64,000 nt of DNA from Coprococcus comes ATCC 27758 (GTDB lineage Bacteria; Bacillota; Clostridia; Lachnospirales; Lachnospiraceae), in contig NZ_CP102277.1 in the NCBI RefSeq assembly GCF_025149785.1, forward strand, positions 3,286,001 to 3,350,000. The letters run 5' to 3'. The number at the start of each line of letters is the position of its first letter. Position 1 is the first letter of the stretch. Below are positions 52,029-59,325 of this stretch, one piece after another. Position numbers and translations under genes: made by a program. The notes below the pieces were generated by a model, which was given only the letters and a program-made list of their open reading frames with translations, ran no database searches and was not told the origin of the DNA.

Positions 52029-52412
52029 ATGAGATTAGCAAATGGAATCGTCATTGATAAAGAAAAGACTTTCGGAGTGTTGAAGTTCTCCGCATTACGC
52101 CGTGAGGTTCATGTACAGAATGAAGATGGGACGGTCAGTGAGGAAATCAAGGAACGTACTTACGATTTAAAATGCAACACACAGGGACGCATGATACAGG
52201 TATCCGTTCCGGCGACTGTTCCGTTAAAGGACTATGACTACAACGCCGAAGTGGAACTTATCAATCCTGTTGCAGATACGGTAGCCAATGCAAATTACCG
52301 TGGTGCAGATGTGGACTGGTATGTAAAAGCAGACGATATTGTTTTGAAGAACAAAGGCACTCATGCCGGAAATCCACAGAACAATGCTCCACAGCAACCG
52401 CCGAAGAAATAA
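52029..52412 (+). CDS. DUF961 (YdcP-type) ICE protein, Orf22-like
   Basis: 127 aa. MRLANGIVIDKEKTFGVLKF and VADTVANANYRGADVDWYVK show the same DUF961 plan as the gene 15 bases upstream. A proline/glutamine tail (NNAPQQPPKK) ends it. Probably cytoplasmic, part of the early transfer operon. Confidence 0.9.
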   Translation: MRLANGIVIDKEKTFGVLKFSALRREVHVQNEDGTVSEEIKERTYDLKCNTQGRMIQVSVPATVPLKDYDYNAEVELINPVADTVANANYRGADVDWYVKADDIVLKNKGTHAGNPQNNAPQQPPKK

Positions 52413-52502
52413 GTTCATAACTTAGATTTTCTGTTGTACGGGTCGTATATAATTGATATAATATACTTATCTAATCAAATCGGAATTTTGTGAGATGTTG
52501 GT

Positions 52503-52904
52503 ATGAGTGAATTTATGATATTAGCGATTGTATTTATTTCAATGTTGGTTTTGTTTTATTTTTTATGGGTCAACGGATATATGATTTTGAACGCAAAACG
52601 AGCCTTATTATTTGTTGGTTCACTCAGAGGGAAAAATAAATGCGAAGTTTCTTTTTCATCTTGTAGCGGATATGTAAAAAAGGTAATAAAATTTAACGAA
52701 AGTCGTGAATATACTTTTAAGTTGGATGGCGATGTCTCAAAAGGAAGTATCCATGTTATTGTAGAAAATAAAAATAAAGATACCATATTAGATTTGACAC
52801 CAGAGATAAAAACCGGTATGTTGACTGTCGATGAAAAATGTAGATATTATCTAATGCTTAAATTTGAAAAAGCAGATGGCAAGATTAAGTTACAATGGGA
52901 TTAG
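52503..52904 (+). CDS. Membrane-anchored hypothetical protein, AT-rich ICE cargo
   Basis: 133 aa. One N-terminal membrane helix (FMILAIVFISMLVLFYFLWV) and a beta-rich domain (CEVSFSSCSGYVKKVIKFNE, GSIHVIVENKNKDTILDL). I recognise no family. It is clearly more AT-rich than the flanking transfer genes and absent from the standard Tn916 order, so it is cargo. The neighbours (membrane protein, Imm33) suggest a defensive or immunity island. Confidence 0.7.
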   Translation: MSEFMILAIVFISMLVLFYFLWVNGYMILNAKRALLFVGSLRGKNKCEVSFSSCSGYVKKVIKFNESREYTFKLDGDVSKGSIHVIVENKNKDTILDLTPEIKTGMLTVDEKCRYYLMLKFEKADGKIKLQWD

Positions 52905-52966
52905 TGGGTATATAGTTTATAAAATCATCATTTTTCAAATCGGGATTTAATGGGGAGGATATGGAT

Positions 52967-53293
52967 ATGAAAAAGTATTTCAAAGAAATCGCAATCTTAA
53001 TTGCACAACTACTCATGTTTTATGTATTTCCATTAACGGCAGGACCTACTGATGCTATGGGAATGGTGTTTTTAATTATAGTTGCAACCTTCGTACTTGC
53101 GATAATTATGGGCAGTGTATCAAAGAAAAAAGCCAAGTATGTGTATCCGCTTTTGGTTTCTGTTCTTTTTATTCCTTCCGTTTTCATCTATTATAATGAA
53201 TCTGCACTCATACACTCCATTTGGTATTTGGTAATTTCTTCTGTAGGATTGTTGATAGGTGCTTTGATGCAGTATTTCTTTAGTAGAAAGTGA
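52967..53293 (+). CDS. Four-helix hypothetical membrane protein, ICE cargo
   Basis: ATG 52967 is favoured over 52961, as GGGAGG lies two bases from the latter. 108 aa with four hydrophobic stretches (IAILIAQLLMFYVFPLTAG, MGMVFLIIVATFVLAIIMG, YPLLVSVLFIPSVFIYY, SIWYLVISSVGLLIGALMQY). No known family. AT-rich like its neighbours. Confidence 0.7.
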   Translation: MKKYFKEIAILIAQLLMFYVFPLTAGPTDAMGMVFLIIVATFVLAIIMGSVSKKKAKYVYPLLVSVLFIPSVFIYYNESALIHSIWYLVISSVGLLIGALMQYFFSRK

Positions 53294-53325
53294 AACAAAT
53301 ATCAGTTTGTAAGGGAGAGTTGAAG

Positions 53326-53682
53326 ATGAGATTATTTGATAAATTCAAAAACAAAAATACCAAAATTACTTTTATTGAAAATGCTGGTGGAGTTATCATC
53401 ACAAAATCAATTTATCAGGGAACTTCTAAATTAAAATGGCTCTTTCGGGAAGAAAGCGTAAATCCGTCGGATAACGGTTGGCGAGCAATCGGAGATAATG
53501 ATACACAGGAATACTTAGATAATCCCGAAAATTCTATGGTAGTAGATTTTAACACTCTTGCAAATATCGAACCAGCAGTTTTATCAGTATATGACATGCC
53601 AGTAGGTGCAGATTTAGAGTTTTGTTTTGATGATACTGGTAGATATTTTATTGATACTAATACAGGAAATCGAATAAAGTAA
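53326..53682 (+). CDS. Imm33/DUF2185-type immunity protein, ICE cargo
   Basis: ATG 53326 follows GGGAGAG; the frame is open upstream without a ribosome site. 118 aa. GGVIITKSIYQGTSKLKWLF, SDNGWRAIGDNDTQEYL and VLSVYDMPVGADLEFCFDD are the pattern of DUF2185, named Imm33 in polymorphic toxin systems. Such proteins neutralise a cognate toxin of neighbouring cells. No toxin gene is adjacent, so it is an orphan immunity gene carried by the ICE. Confidence 0.8.
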   Translation: MRLFDKFKNKNTKITFIENAGGVIITKSIYQGTSKLKWLFREESVNPSDNGWRAIGDNDTQEYLDNPENSMVVDFNTLANIEPAVLSVYDMPVGADLEFCFDDTGRYFIDTNTGNRIK

Positions 53683-53729
53683 AAGAGAACTAAAAATCAC
53701 AGTTTTACAATTCAATACTTATGTCCACA

Positions 53730-53762
53730 AAGCAGTTAGTCTACACGATTGACTGCTTTTCT
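53730..53762 (+). terminator. Hairpin closing the first cargo island
   Basis: AAGCAGT-TAGTC-TACAC-GAT-TGACTGCTT followed by TTC-TTAC. It lies between the Imm33 gene and the coupling ATPase. The stem sequence AAGCAGT/ACTGCTT recurs after the second cargo gene (58339-58372). Confidence 0.75.
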
Positions 53763-53785
53763 TACGTCCAAAGAAAGGAGTTTAT

Positions 53786-55177
53786 ATGAAAGTATGGCAA
53801 AAATCTAAAGGTAACAGGATTCGTGCCGGTGACAAATCGCTGGTCTATCATTTCTGTATTGGCTGGCTGTTGCTCCTGTTTGTTGCGGTATTCTTGCTAC
53901 TGAACCTGCGACAGCCTCTTGTTACAGACTGGAAAGAATTTAACCTGCTCCATGCCGGAATTACTTGGACTGCCTACAACTCCATTACGGTTCTGATAGC
54001 GACTGGTATTTGTGTATTGGTCACTTTTCTCTACTACCGTTACGGATATGACCGTATCAAGCGGTTGTTTCACAGGCAAAAACTGGCTCGCATGGTGCTG
54101 GAAAATAAATGGTATGAAGCAGAAAACACCAAAGACAGCGGTTTTTTCACTGACCTGCAAAGCAGATCAAGAGAAAAAATCGTGTGGTTTCCAAAAATCT
54201 ACTACCAGATGGACAATGGTTTGTTGCATATTCTGTGTGAAATCACAATGGGAAAATATCAAGAACAGCTCCTGTCCTTAGAGGATAAACTGGAATCGGG
54301 GCTGTACTGTGAGCTGACCGACAAGACACTGCATGACGGCTATATCGAATACACCCTGCTCTATGATATGATAGCGAACCGTATTTCGATTGATGAAGTG
54401 GTTGCCGAAAACGGCGGTCTGCGGTTAATGAAAAATCTGGTGTGGGAATATGATTCACTTCCCCATGCCCTTATCTGCGGTGGTACAGGTGGTGGAAAGA
54501 CATATTTTCTATTGACCATCATTGAAGCCCTGCTTAGAACCAATGCGGATTTATATATTCTTGACCCGAAGAACGCTGACCTTGCAGACTTGGGAACGGT
54601 CATGGGAAATGTCTACCACACGAAAGACGATATGATTGACTGCGTCAATACCTTTTATAAGGGCATGGTCACACGCTCGGAAGAAATGAAACTACACCCG
54701 AACTACCGCACAGGAGAAAACTATGCCTATCTGGGACTTGCTCCACAGTTCCTTATCTTTGATGAATATGTGGCGTTCTTGGAAATGCTCACAACAAAAG
54801 AAAGCACCGCCCTGTTAAGCCAGTTAAAGAAAATCGTCATGCTTGGCAGACAGGCTGGATACTTTCTGATTGTGGCTTGCCAGCGTCCAGACGCAAAGTA
54901 TTTCGGGGACGGTATCAGAGATAACTTCAACTTCCGTGTGGGGCTTGGTCGCATGAGTGAACTCGGCTACGGTATGCTCTTTGGAAGTGATGTGAAAAAA
55001 CATTTTTTCCAGAAGCGAATCAAGGGGCGTGGATACTGTGATGTAGGAACAAGTGTCATATCTGAATTTTATACTCCCCTTGTACCCAAAGGCTATGATT
55101 TCTTAGGTACGATTGGGGAACTTGCAGAAAGGAGAACAGAAAAAAAGGCTCTGGAACAATCCGAAGCCTTACTTTAA
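53786..55177 (+). CDS. FtsK/SpoIIIE-type conjugative coupling protein (Orf21/TcpA-like)
   Basis: 463 aa. Two N-terminal membrane helices (FCIGWLLLLFVAVFLLLNL; ITVLIATGICVLVTFLYYRY) precede the motor. Walker A is CGGTGGGKTYF (about residue 235), Walker B FLIFDEYVAFLE, and a further motif VACQRPDAKYFGDGIRDNF. It couples the relaxosome to the transfer channel and drives DNA export. AAAGGAG precedes ATG 53786. The stop overlaps the convergent XRE gene by nine bases. Confidence 0.95.
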   Translation: MKVWQKSKGNRIRAGDKSLVYHFCIGWLLLLFVAVFLLLNLRQPLVTDWKEFNLLHAGITWTAYNSITVLIATGICVLVTFLYYRYGYDRIKRLFHRQKLARMVLENKWYEAENTKDSGFFTDLQSRSREKIVWFPKIYYQMDNGLLHILCEITMGKYQEQLLSLEDKLESGLYCELTDKTLHDGYIEYTLLYDMIANRISIDEVVAENGGLRLMKNLVWEYDSLPHALICGGTGGGKTYFLLTIIEALLRTNADLYILDPKNADLADLGTVMGNVYHTKDDMIDCVNTFYKGMVTRSEEMKLHPNYRTGENYAYLGLAPQFLIFDEYVAFLEMLTTKESTALLSQLKKIVMLGRQAGYFLIVACQRPDAKYFGDGIRDNFNFRVGLGRMSELGYGMLFGSDVKKHFFQKRIKGRGYCDVGTSVISEFYTPLVPKGYDFLGTIGELAERRTEKKALEQSEALL

Positions 55178-55369
55178 TTTCAAGATGTCATTAGGTGTGC
55201 AGTCCAGATATTCACACAACTTTGCTAAGATGGAGAAGTCGATTCTGGTCACTTTGTTTTTGCAGTAGTTGTTGAGCTGTGTCCTCTGTAAATTACAGGC
55301 TTCACAGACTTTGTTTTTACTGATATTCTTTTCTTTGAGAAGATTTTCTAAATCCATGTATACTGTCAT
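55169..55369 (-). CDS. XRE-family (Cro/CI-like) regulator
   Basis: 66 aa, almost only a helix-turn-helix: MDLENLLKEKNISKNKVCEA, CNLQRTQLNNYCKNKVTRID, FSILAKLCEYLDCTPNDILK. It is the only minus-strand gene in the visible ICE and is divergent from the 137-aa gene, with an inverted repeat between. It probably represses that gene and possibly transfer genes. ATG 55357 (MDLEN) is an alternative start. Confidence 0.88.
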   Translation of the reverse strand: MTVYMDLENLLKEKNISKNKVCEACNLQRTQLNNYCKNKVTRIDFSILAKLCEYLDCTPNDILKLK

Positions 55370-55437
55370 TTTTGTTTACCTCGTCTTTTAATCAAATTAT
55401 AAATATAGCTGTATTGAAAAATAAGCTGTTTTGCTCT

Positions 55438-55461
55438 ACACTTGTACTGTAATACAGGTGT
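55438..55461. promoter_or_regulatory. Inverted repeat between XRE regulator and the 137-aa gene
   Basis: ACACTTGTA-CTGTAA-TACAGGTGT, one mismatch in the 9-bp arms. It lies 16 bases before the plus-strand gene and is a likely operator of the XRE protein. Confidence 0.6.
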
Positions 55462-55476
55462 ACGGAGGAAATTAAA

Positions 55477-55890
55477 ATGATAAGAAAACGGACAATAATT
55501 ATAGTAATCACTATACTTCTGCTCTTGGCAGGAATCCTGTTTTACCTGCAATGGGGACGACAGATGGACGTATCTTCTTCGTCTGGCTCTGGCTCTGATA
55601 ACCATTATGAGCTACGGGTGTCGGTCATACTCAACACTTTGGTCGTGACCGATCAACAGAAATGTGCGGAACAAATATTTGAAAAATGCAGGGACAACTC
55701 TTTTCACAGTGTCCGTTTCAGTTATGATATTCAGATTCCCCACGCACTTTCTGTTACGGTCTACAAGAACCAGAAAGACGCTGAATCCGGCAACTCGGCA
55801 TTTAGCTTTTCCTATCGGCAGGAGAACCAGATAGACGGCACATACAATATTGTGGACAATCCAGAAAAATTTACTCTGGAAATGGACTGA
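55477..55890 (+). CDS. Membrane-anchored hypothetical protein in the ICE, 137 aa
   Basis: MIRKRTIIIVITILLLLAGI is a single membrane anchor followed by a serine-rich spacer (SSSSGSGSDN) and an external beta domain (YELRVSVILNTLVVTDQQKC, FRYSYDI-like region, FSFSYRQENQIDGTYN). No family recognised. It lies between the coupling protein and oriT, a place with no such gene in Tn916, and is divergent from the XRE regulator. A role in entry exclusion or mating regulation would fit the location; this is only inference. Confidence 0.7.
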   Translation: MIRKRTIIIVITILLLLAGILFYLQWGRQMDVSSSSGSGSDNHYELRVSVILNTLVVTDQQKCAEQIFEKCRDNSFHSVRFSYDIQIPHALSVTVYKNQKDAESGNSAFSFSYRQENQIDGTYNIVDNPEKFTLEMD

Positions 55891-55914
55891 TTGTACACAT
55901 AAGGCAGGACGGAC

Positions 55915-56020
55915 AGGTGGCGTGCGAAGCGAAAGCCACAGGTACGGACTAGCCTTGCTGGTGTGGCGGTAGCCACGCCAGCAGACAATAGCCCCTCGAT
56001 ATCTAACAGAGGGGCACAAA
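55915..56020 (+). other. oriT-like region (Tn916 type)
   Basis: GCCCCTC (55991-55997) pairs with GAGGGGC (56009-56015) around GATATCTAACA. This corresponds to the hairpin at the nick region of Tn916, which has the same TATCTAACA loop. Upstream is a second stem, TGCTGGTGTGGC with GCCACGCCAGCA (55956-55984), and a GTGGC/GCCAC pair near 55918-55939. It lies directly before the MobT-type relaxase, as in Tn916. The nick position cannot be given. Confidence 0.8.
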
Positions 56021-56091
56021 TCACAAGGAAACATACACAAAAGTTACCAATTCTTGGCTAAAATTAAGCGTTTGGTAGCTTTTTTTATTGC

Positions 56092-56124
56092 TGTGACATC
56101 AGATGAAAAATGTCACATTTTTTT
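56092..56124 (+). terminator. Hairpin with T run overlapping the apparent relaxase start
   Basis: TGTGACAT (56092-56099) pairs with ATGTCACA (56110-56117), followed by seven T. Its 3' arm contains the ATG at 56110. A weaker hairpin with a T run (AGTTACCAA...TTTGGTAGCTTTTTTT, 56041-56086) comes just before it. The two may attenuate or end transcription entering from upstream. Confidence 0.75.
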
Positions 56125-57342
56125 CGTAAAGGGGGTATCGAACTGAATGATACAGAGTGGATACAGGATTTTGCAGACAAACGTTTGCAGTACGGTGTAT
56201 CCCAGACGAAACTTGCGGTCATGGCTGGAATCAGCCGTGAACATCTAAGCCGTATCGAATCCGGCAAGGTGGCGGTCACAGAAGAAATGAAAGTGAAACT
56301 TTTGGAAGCTCTGGAAAAATTCAATCCAGAAGCACCGCTTACCATGCTGTTTGATTATGTGAGGATACGGTTTCCGACACTGGATATTGGACACATCATT
56401 AAGGACATCTTACAGCTCAATATCCAGTACATGATACATGAGGACTTCGGGCATTACAGCTACACAGAACACTACTACATCGGAGATATTTTCGTATATA
56501 CTTCCCCAGATGAAGAAAAAGGTGTCCTGCTGGAACTGAAAGGAAAAGGCTGTCGCCAGTTTGAAAGTTATCTGCTGGCACAGGAACGGAGCTGGTATGA
56601 CTTCCTTATGGACGCTCTGGTGGACGGCGGTGTGATGAAACGCCTTGACCTTGCCATCAATGACCATACGGGAATGTTGGATATTCCAGAACTGACCGAA
56701 AAATGCCGGGATGAGGAATGTGTATCGGTGTTCCGTTCCTTTAAGTCTTATGCTTCCGGCGAACTGGTCAAGCATAAGGAACAGGACAAGGCTGGTATGG
56801 GCTACACGCTTTATATCGGCTCATTGAAAAGTGAGGTGTACTTCTGTGTCTATGAAAAAAGCTATGAGCAGTACATCAAACTGGGGATACCCATTGAGGA
56901 AGCACCGATAAAAAACAGATTTGAAATACGGTTGAAAAATGAACGTGCTTATTATGCTGTCCGTGACCTGCTGACCTACTATGACGCTGAACGGACGGCA
57001 TTTTCTATTATCAACCGTTATGTACGCTTCGTGGATAAGGAAGCAGACAAGAAACGGAGCGACTGGAAATTATCTGTCCGATGGGCGTGGTTCATCGGGG
57101 AAAACAGAGAGCCGTTAAAGCTCACGACCAAACCCGAACCCTACACACTGGACAGAACCCTACGCTGGATTCAACGGCAGGTTGACCCGACACTCAAAAT
57201 GCTGGAAGCAATCACAGCGAAAACAGGGATTGATTATCTGAAAGAAATCCGTAAATCCACGAAACTGACGGAAAAGCACTACAAGATAATCGAACAGCAG
57301 ACCACAGCTACCGAAGATGTGATTTTGGAAAAGGAGAATTGA
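56110..57342 (+). CDS. MobT-family relaxase (Orf20-like, Rep_trans)
   Basis: 410 aa if read from ATG 56110. An XRE-type helix-turn-helix (RLQYGVSQTKLAVMAGISRE, HLSRIESGKVAVTEEMKV) precedes the Rep_trans relaxase domain (HYSYTEHYYIGDIFVYTSPD, KRLDLAINDHTGMLDIPELT, RFEIRLKNERAYYAVRDLL). This is the relaxase that nicks oriT in Tn916-like elements. The start is doubtful: ATG 56110 lies in a terminator hairpin, while GGGGG (56131-56135) stands seven bases before a CTG in the same frame (56143), where homology with Orf20 (L-N-x-x-x-W) begins. Confidence 0.95.
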   Translation: MSHFFRKGGIELNDTEWIQDFADKRLQYGVSQTKLAVMAGISREHLSRIESGKVAVTEEMKVKLLEALEKFNPEAPLTMLFDYVRIRFPTLDIGHIIKDILQLNIQYMIHEDFGHYSYTEHYYIGDIFVYTSPDEEKGVLLELKGKGCRQFESYLLAQERSWYDFLMDALVDGGVMKRLDLAINDHTGMLDIPELTEKCRDEECVSVFRSFKSYASGELVKHKEQDKAGMGYTLYIGSLKSEVYFCVYEKSYEQYIKLGIPIEEAPIKNRFEIRLKNERAYYAVRDLLTYYDAERTAFSIINRYVRFVDKEADKKRSDWKLSVRWAWFIGENREPLKLTTKPEPYTLDRTLRWIQRQVDPTLKMLEAITAKTGIDYLKEIRKSTKLTEKHYKIIEQQTTATEDVILEKEN

Positions 57343-57345
57343 AAA

Positions 57346-57480
57346 ATGCAACGATTATTATTTGATTTCCTGTTCTTCTCTTTAGGGGGAACAGTTGGCG
57401 TGATTGCCATGTGTATTTTACAGGCTGGCAGACAGTCTGATAGAAAAATGATGGAACTGAAAGGAGAAAAGAAAGCATGA
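57346..57480 (+). CDS. DUF3789 small membrane protein, 44 aa
   Basis: MQRLLFDFLFFSLGGTVGVI then AMCILQAGRQSDRKMMELKG is the DUF3789 pattern: one membrane helix with L-G-G-T-x-G and a charged tail. It lies three bases after the relaxase stop behind AAGGAG and overlaps the next gene by four bases (ATGA). Found in the same position in related ICEs; function unknown. Confidence 0.85.
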   Translation: MQRLLFDFLFFSLGGTVGVIAMCILQAGRQSDRKMMELKGEKKA

Positions 57481-57698
57481 ATTTTGGACAGAACCTTTAT
57501 AACTGGTTTTTAAGCAATGCACAGAGCCTTGTGCTTATGGCGATTGTGGTTATCGGTATCTACTTGGGATTTAAGCGTGAGTTTTCCAAACTTATCGGAT
57601 TCTTGGTAGTTGCCTTAGTAGCCGTTGGTCTTGTATTCAATGCGTCCGGCGTAAAAGACGTATTGTTACAGTTATTCAATAAGATTATTGGAGCGTAA
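57477..57698 (+). CDS. TcpD-like conjugation membrane protein, 73 aa
   Basis: Two membrane helices (AQSLVLMAIVVIGIYLGFKR; LIGFLVVALVAVGLVFNASG) in the arrangement of TcpD-type small transfer proteins, after a short amphipathic N-terminus (MNFGQNLYNWFLSN). It is coupled to DUF3789 and likely part of the envelope transfer complex. Confidence 0.8.
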   Translation: MNFGQNLYNWFLSNAQSLVLMAIVVIGIYLGFKREFSKLIGFLVVALVAVGLVFNASGVKDVLLQLFNKIIGA

Positions 57699-57795
57699 AA
57701 TTAAGAATCCCACATTTTGAACACAAACTTGTGGTAATATACTAACTTGTGGTAATATACTAATATCATTAAAATGTTTAAAGGAGATTCTTATT

Positions 57796-58323
57796 ATGGT
57801 TAGATACAGTATTGAAATCGGACAGCAAGAACAAAATATTTTAAAAGAAATCGTTTTAGCCAGTGATAAAAATGTAAAGAAACGTAAATTTGCAACAGGG
57901 TTATCGTCTGTGATGGCTGTCATAATGTTAATATATACGATTCTTTGTTTTATGAATAGTCGTATTGGATATGGTATTATTGGATTATTATTTTCGGTTT
58001 TCTTTATCTGGATTATCATAAACGGAGCTAACACATTTCAGAAAAAAGTAATAAATATTGTTCATTCAAAGATGGATAATAAATTGACTTCGGGAAAACG
58101 TGAATATTGTTTTGATACCGATGGTATTACAGTTAGTTCTGATATCGGTAACGGGACTAATCATTGGAACGCCTTTAAATGTTGGGGGATTTTCAGAAAT
58201 TACATATATATCAGAACAATAAAAAATGAAATGGTTCTTGTTAATCAAAATGATTTGTCTGAAAATGATGTAAAAGAGTTAAAATCCCTTTTGAGTCAGA
58301 ATTTAAAAGAAGAAACGCTTTAA
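57796..58323 (+). CDS. YcxB-like membrane protein, AT-rich ICE cargo
   Basis: 175 aa. Two membrane helices (residues about 37-80; SSVMAVIMLIYTILCFMNS, GYGIIGLLFSVFFIWIIING) and a C-terminal YcxB-type domain (YCFDTDGITVSSDIGNGTNH, ENDVKELKSLLSQNL). It is more AT-rich than the transfer genes on either side. Just upstream a 17-nt stretch, ACTTGTGGTAATATACT, is directly repeated (about 57726-57759). Function unknown. Confidence 0.75.
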   Translation: MVRYSIEIGQQEQNILKEIVLASDKNVKKRKFATGLSSVMAVIMLIYTILCFMNSRIGYGIIGLLFSVFFIWIIINGANTFQKKVINIVHSKMDNKLTSGKREYCFDTDGITVSSDIGNGTNHWNAFKCWGIFRNYIYIRTIKNEMVLVNQNDLSENDVKELKSLLSQNLKEETL

Positions 58324-58338
58324 TATTGTTTTAGAGTT

Positions 58339-58372
58339 AAGCAGTCTTTCAGTTATGATCGACTGCTTTTTT
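58339..58372 (+). terminator. Hairpin closing the second cargo gene
   Basis: AAGCAGTC (58339-58346) pairs with GACTGCTT (58361-58368) and is followed by six T and CATACTCAAAAT. Stem and trailing sequence are nearly those seen at 53730 and in part at 48400. Confidence 0.8.
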
Positions 58373-58406
58373 CATACTCAAAATTAGAAGAAAGGACTGA
58401 ATTACG

Positions 58407-58898
58407 ATGGAAGAATGTAGCGTATTGATTGAAACGACCAAATCAGCAGAGGATAAAACCTCTCGCTGGTTTGATTTACCCATTGATTATGAGCTGTTCC
58501 GTGACCTGCTCGGCGTGGAAGCTGACAGCAATGATTATCAAATCATTGATATGAAGCTCCCCTTTGCTGACGACATTGTAAGGACAACATCTGTCAGACG
58601 ATTAAACAAGTTGTACTTTGCTTACACGGATTTATCGCCAGAGGTTCAGCAGGCTTATAAAGAGTTGATTCCCTACTGTGGCGGTGTTGAGGATTTATTG
58701 CAGAAGTCGGAAGAATTTCTGTTTTATCCAGAGTGCCACAACATCATGGACGTTGCCCGTTACCGCTTGGAGCATAACATTGAATTTTCTGTTCTATCCG
58801 AAAAAGGAAAGAAATACTTTAATCTGGAAGCCTACGCCCATGAACTGGACGAAAAAGGACGTTATGCTGTCTGCAATAATGGAATGTTCAAACTTTGA
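58407..58898 (+). CDS. ardA: ArdA-like antirestriction protein, first of three
   Basis: 163 aa, acidic. SRWFDLPIDYELFRDLLGVE, VRRLNKLYFAYTDLSPEVQQ, CGGVEDLLQKSEEFLFYPEC and FNLEAYAHELDEKGRYAVCN follow the ArdA domain order. ArdA mimics B-form DNA and blocks type I restriction enzymes in the recipient, protecting incoming ICE DNA. Length is full for the family (about 165). The next gene starts 15 bases later. Confidence 0.88.
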   Translation: MEECSVLIETTKSAEDKTSRWFDLPIDYELFRDLLGVEADSNDYQIIDMKLPFADDIVRTTSVRRLNKLYFAYTDLSPEVQQAYKELIPYCGGVEDLLQKSEEFLFYPECHNIMDVARYRLEHNIEFSVLSEKGKKYFNLEAYAHELDEKGRYAVCNNGMFKL

Positions 58899-58913
58899 CA
58901 GGTGGTATTGCTT

Positions 58914-59309
58914 ATGGCAGAAATGAAAGTATTTGTTATCAATCTTGATGAACAGGAAAAAGATACAGGCTGTGCGTGGTTTACACTTCCCTGCAACATA
59001 GAAGCATTAAAACAATCCATTGGTTTACCGCCGGACAGTGACCGTTATCTTATCAGTGATTATGATTTTCCTTTTGAAATCCTGCAAGATACAGACCTCG
59101 ACTTGCTAAATAATGTCTGCCTTGCAATTTCAGAGAGTGAAATCCCACACGAAGATATACCTGCAATTCAAAGAGAATGGTTTTCAAACCTGCAAGAGCT
59201 GGAAGCCGGACTTTGCAATATTACATACCATCGGAACTGTTCAGATATGGAAGAAACATCAGAACATTTCCTGTGTGTGCATGGCAGATTTTATGAATAC
59301 AATGAGTGA
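58914..59309 (+). CDS. ArdA-like protein, shortened middle copy
   Basis: ATG 58914 lies eight bases after AGGTGG; the GTG at 58902 is inside that site. 131 aa. KVFVINLDEQEKDTGCAWFT and LPPDSDRYLISDYDFPFEIL match the N-terminal ArdA module. The C-terminal part is shorter and lacks the Y-x-A-Y-x-x-x-L motif seen in the other two. It may be a truncated mimic with another target, or a partner in mixed dimers. Confidence 0.75.
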   Translation: MAEMKVFVINLDEQEKDTGCAWFTLPCNIEALKQSIGLPPDSDRYLISDYDFPFEILQDTDLDLLNNVCLAISESEIPHEDIPAIQREWFSNLQELEAGLCNITYHRNCSDMEETSEHFLCVHGRFYEYNE

Positions 59310-59325
59310 AAGGAAGTGACCGTTT

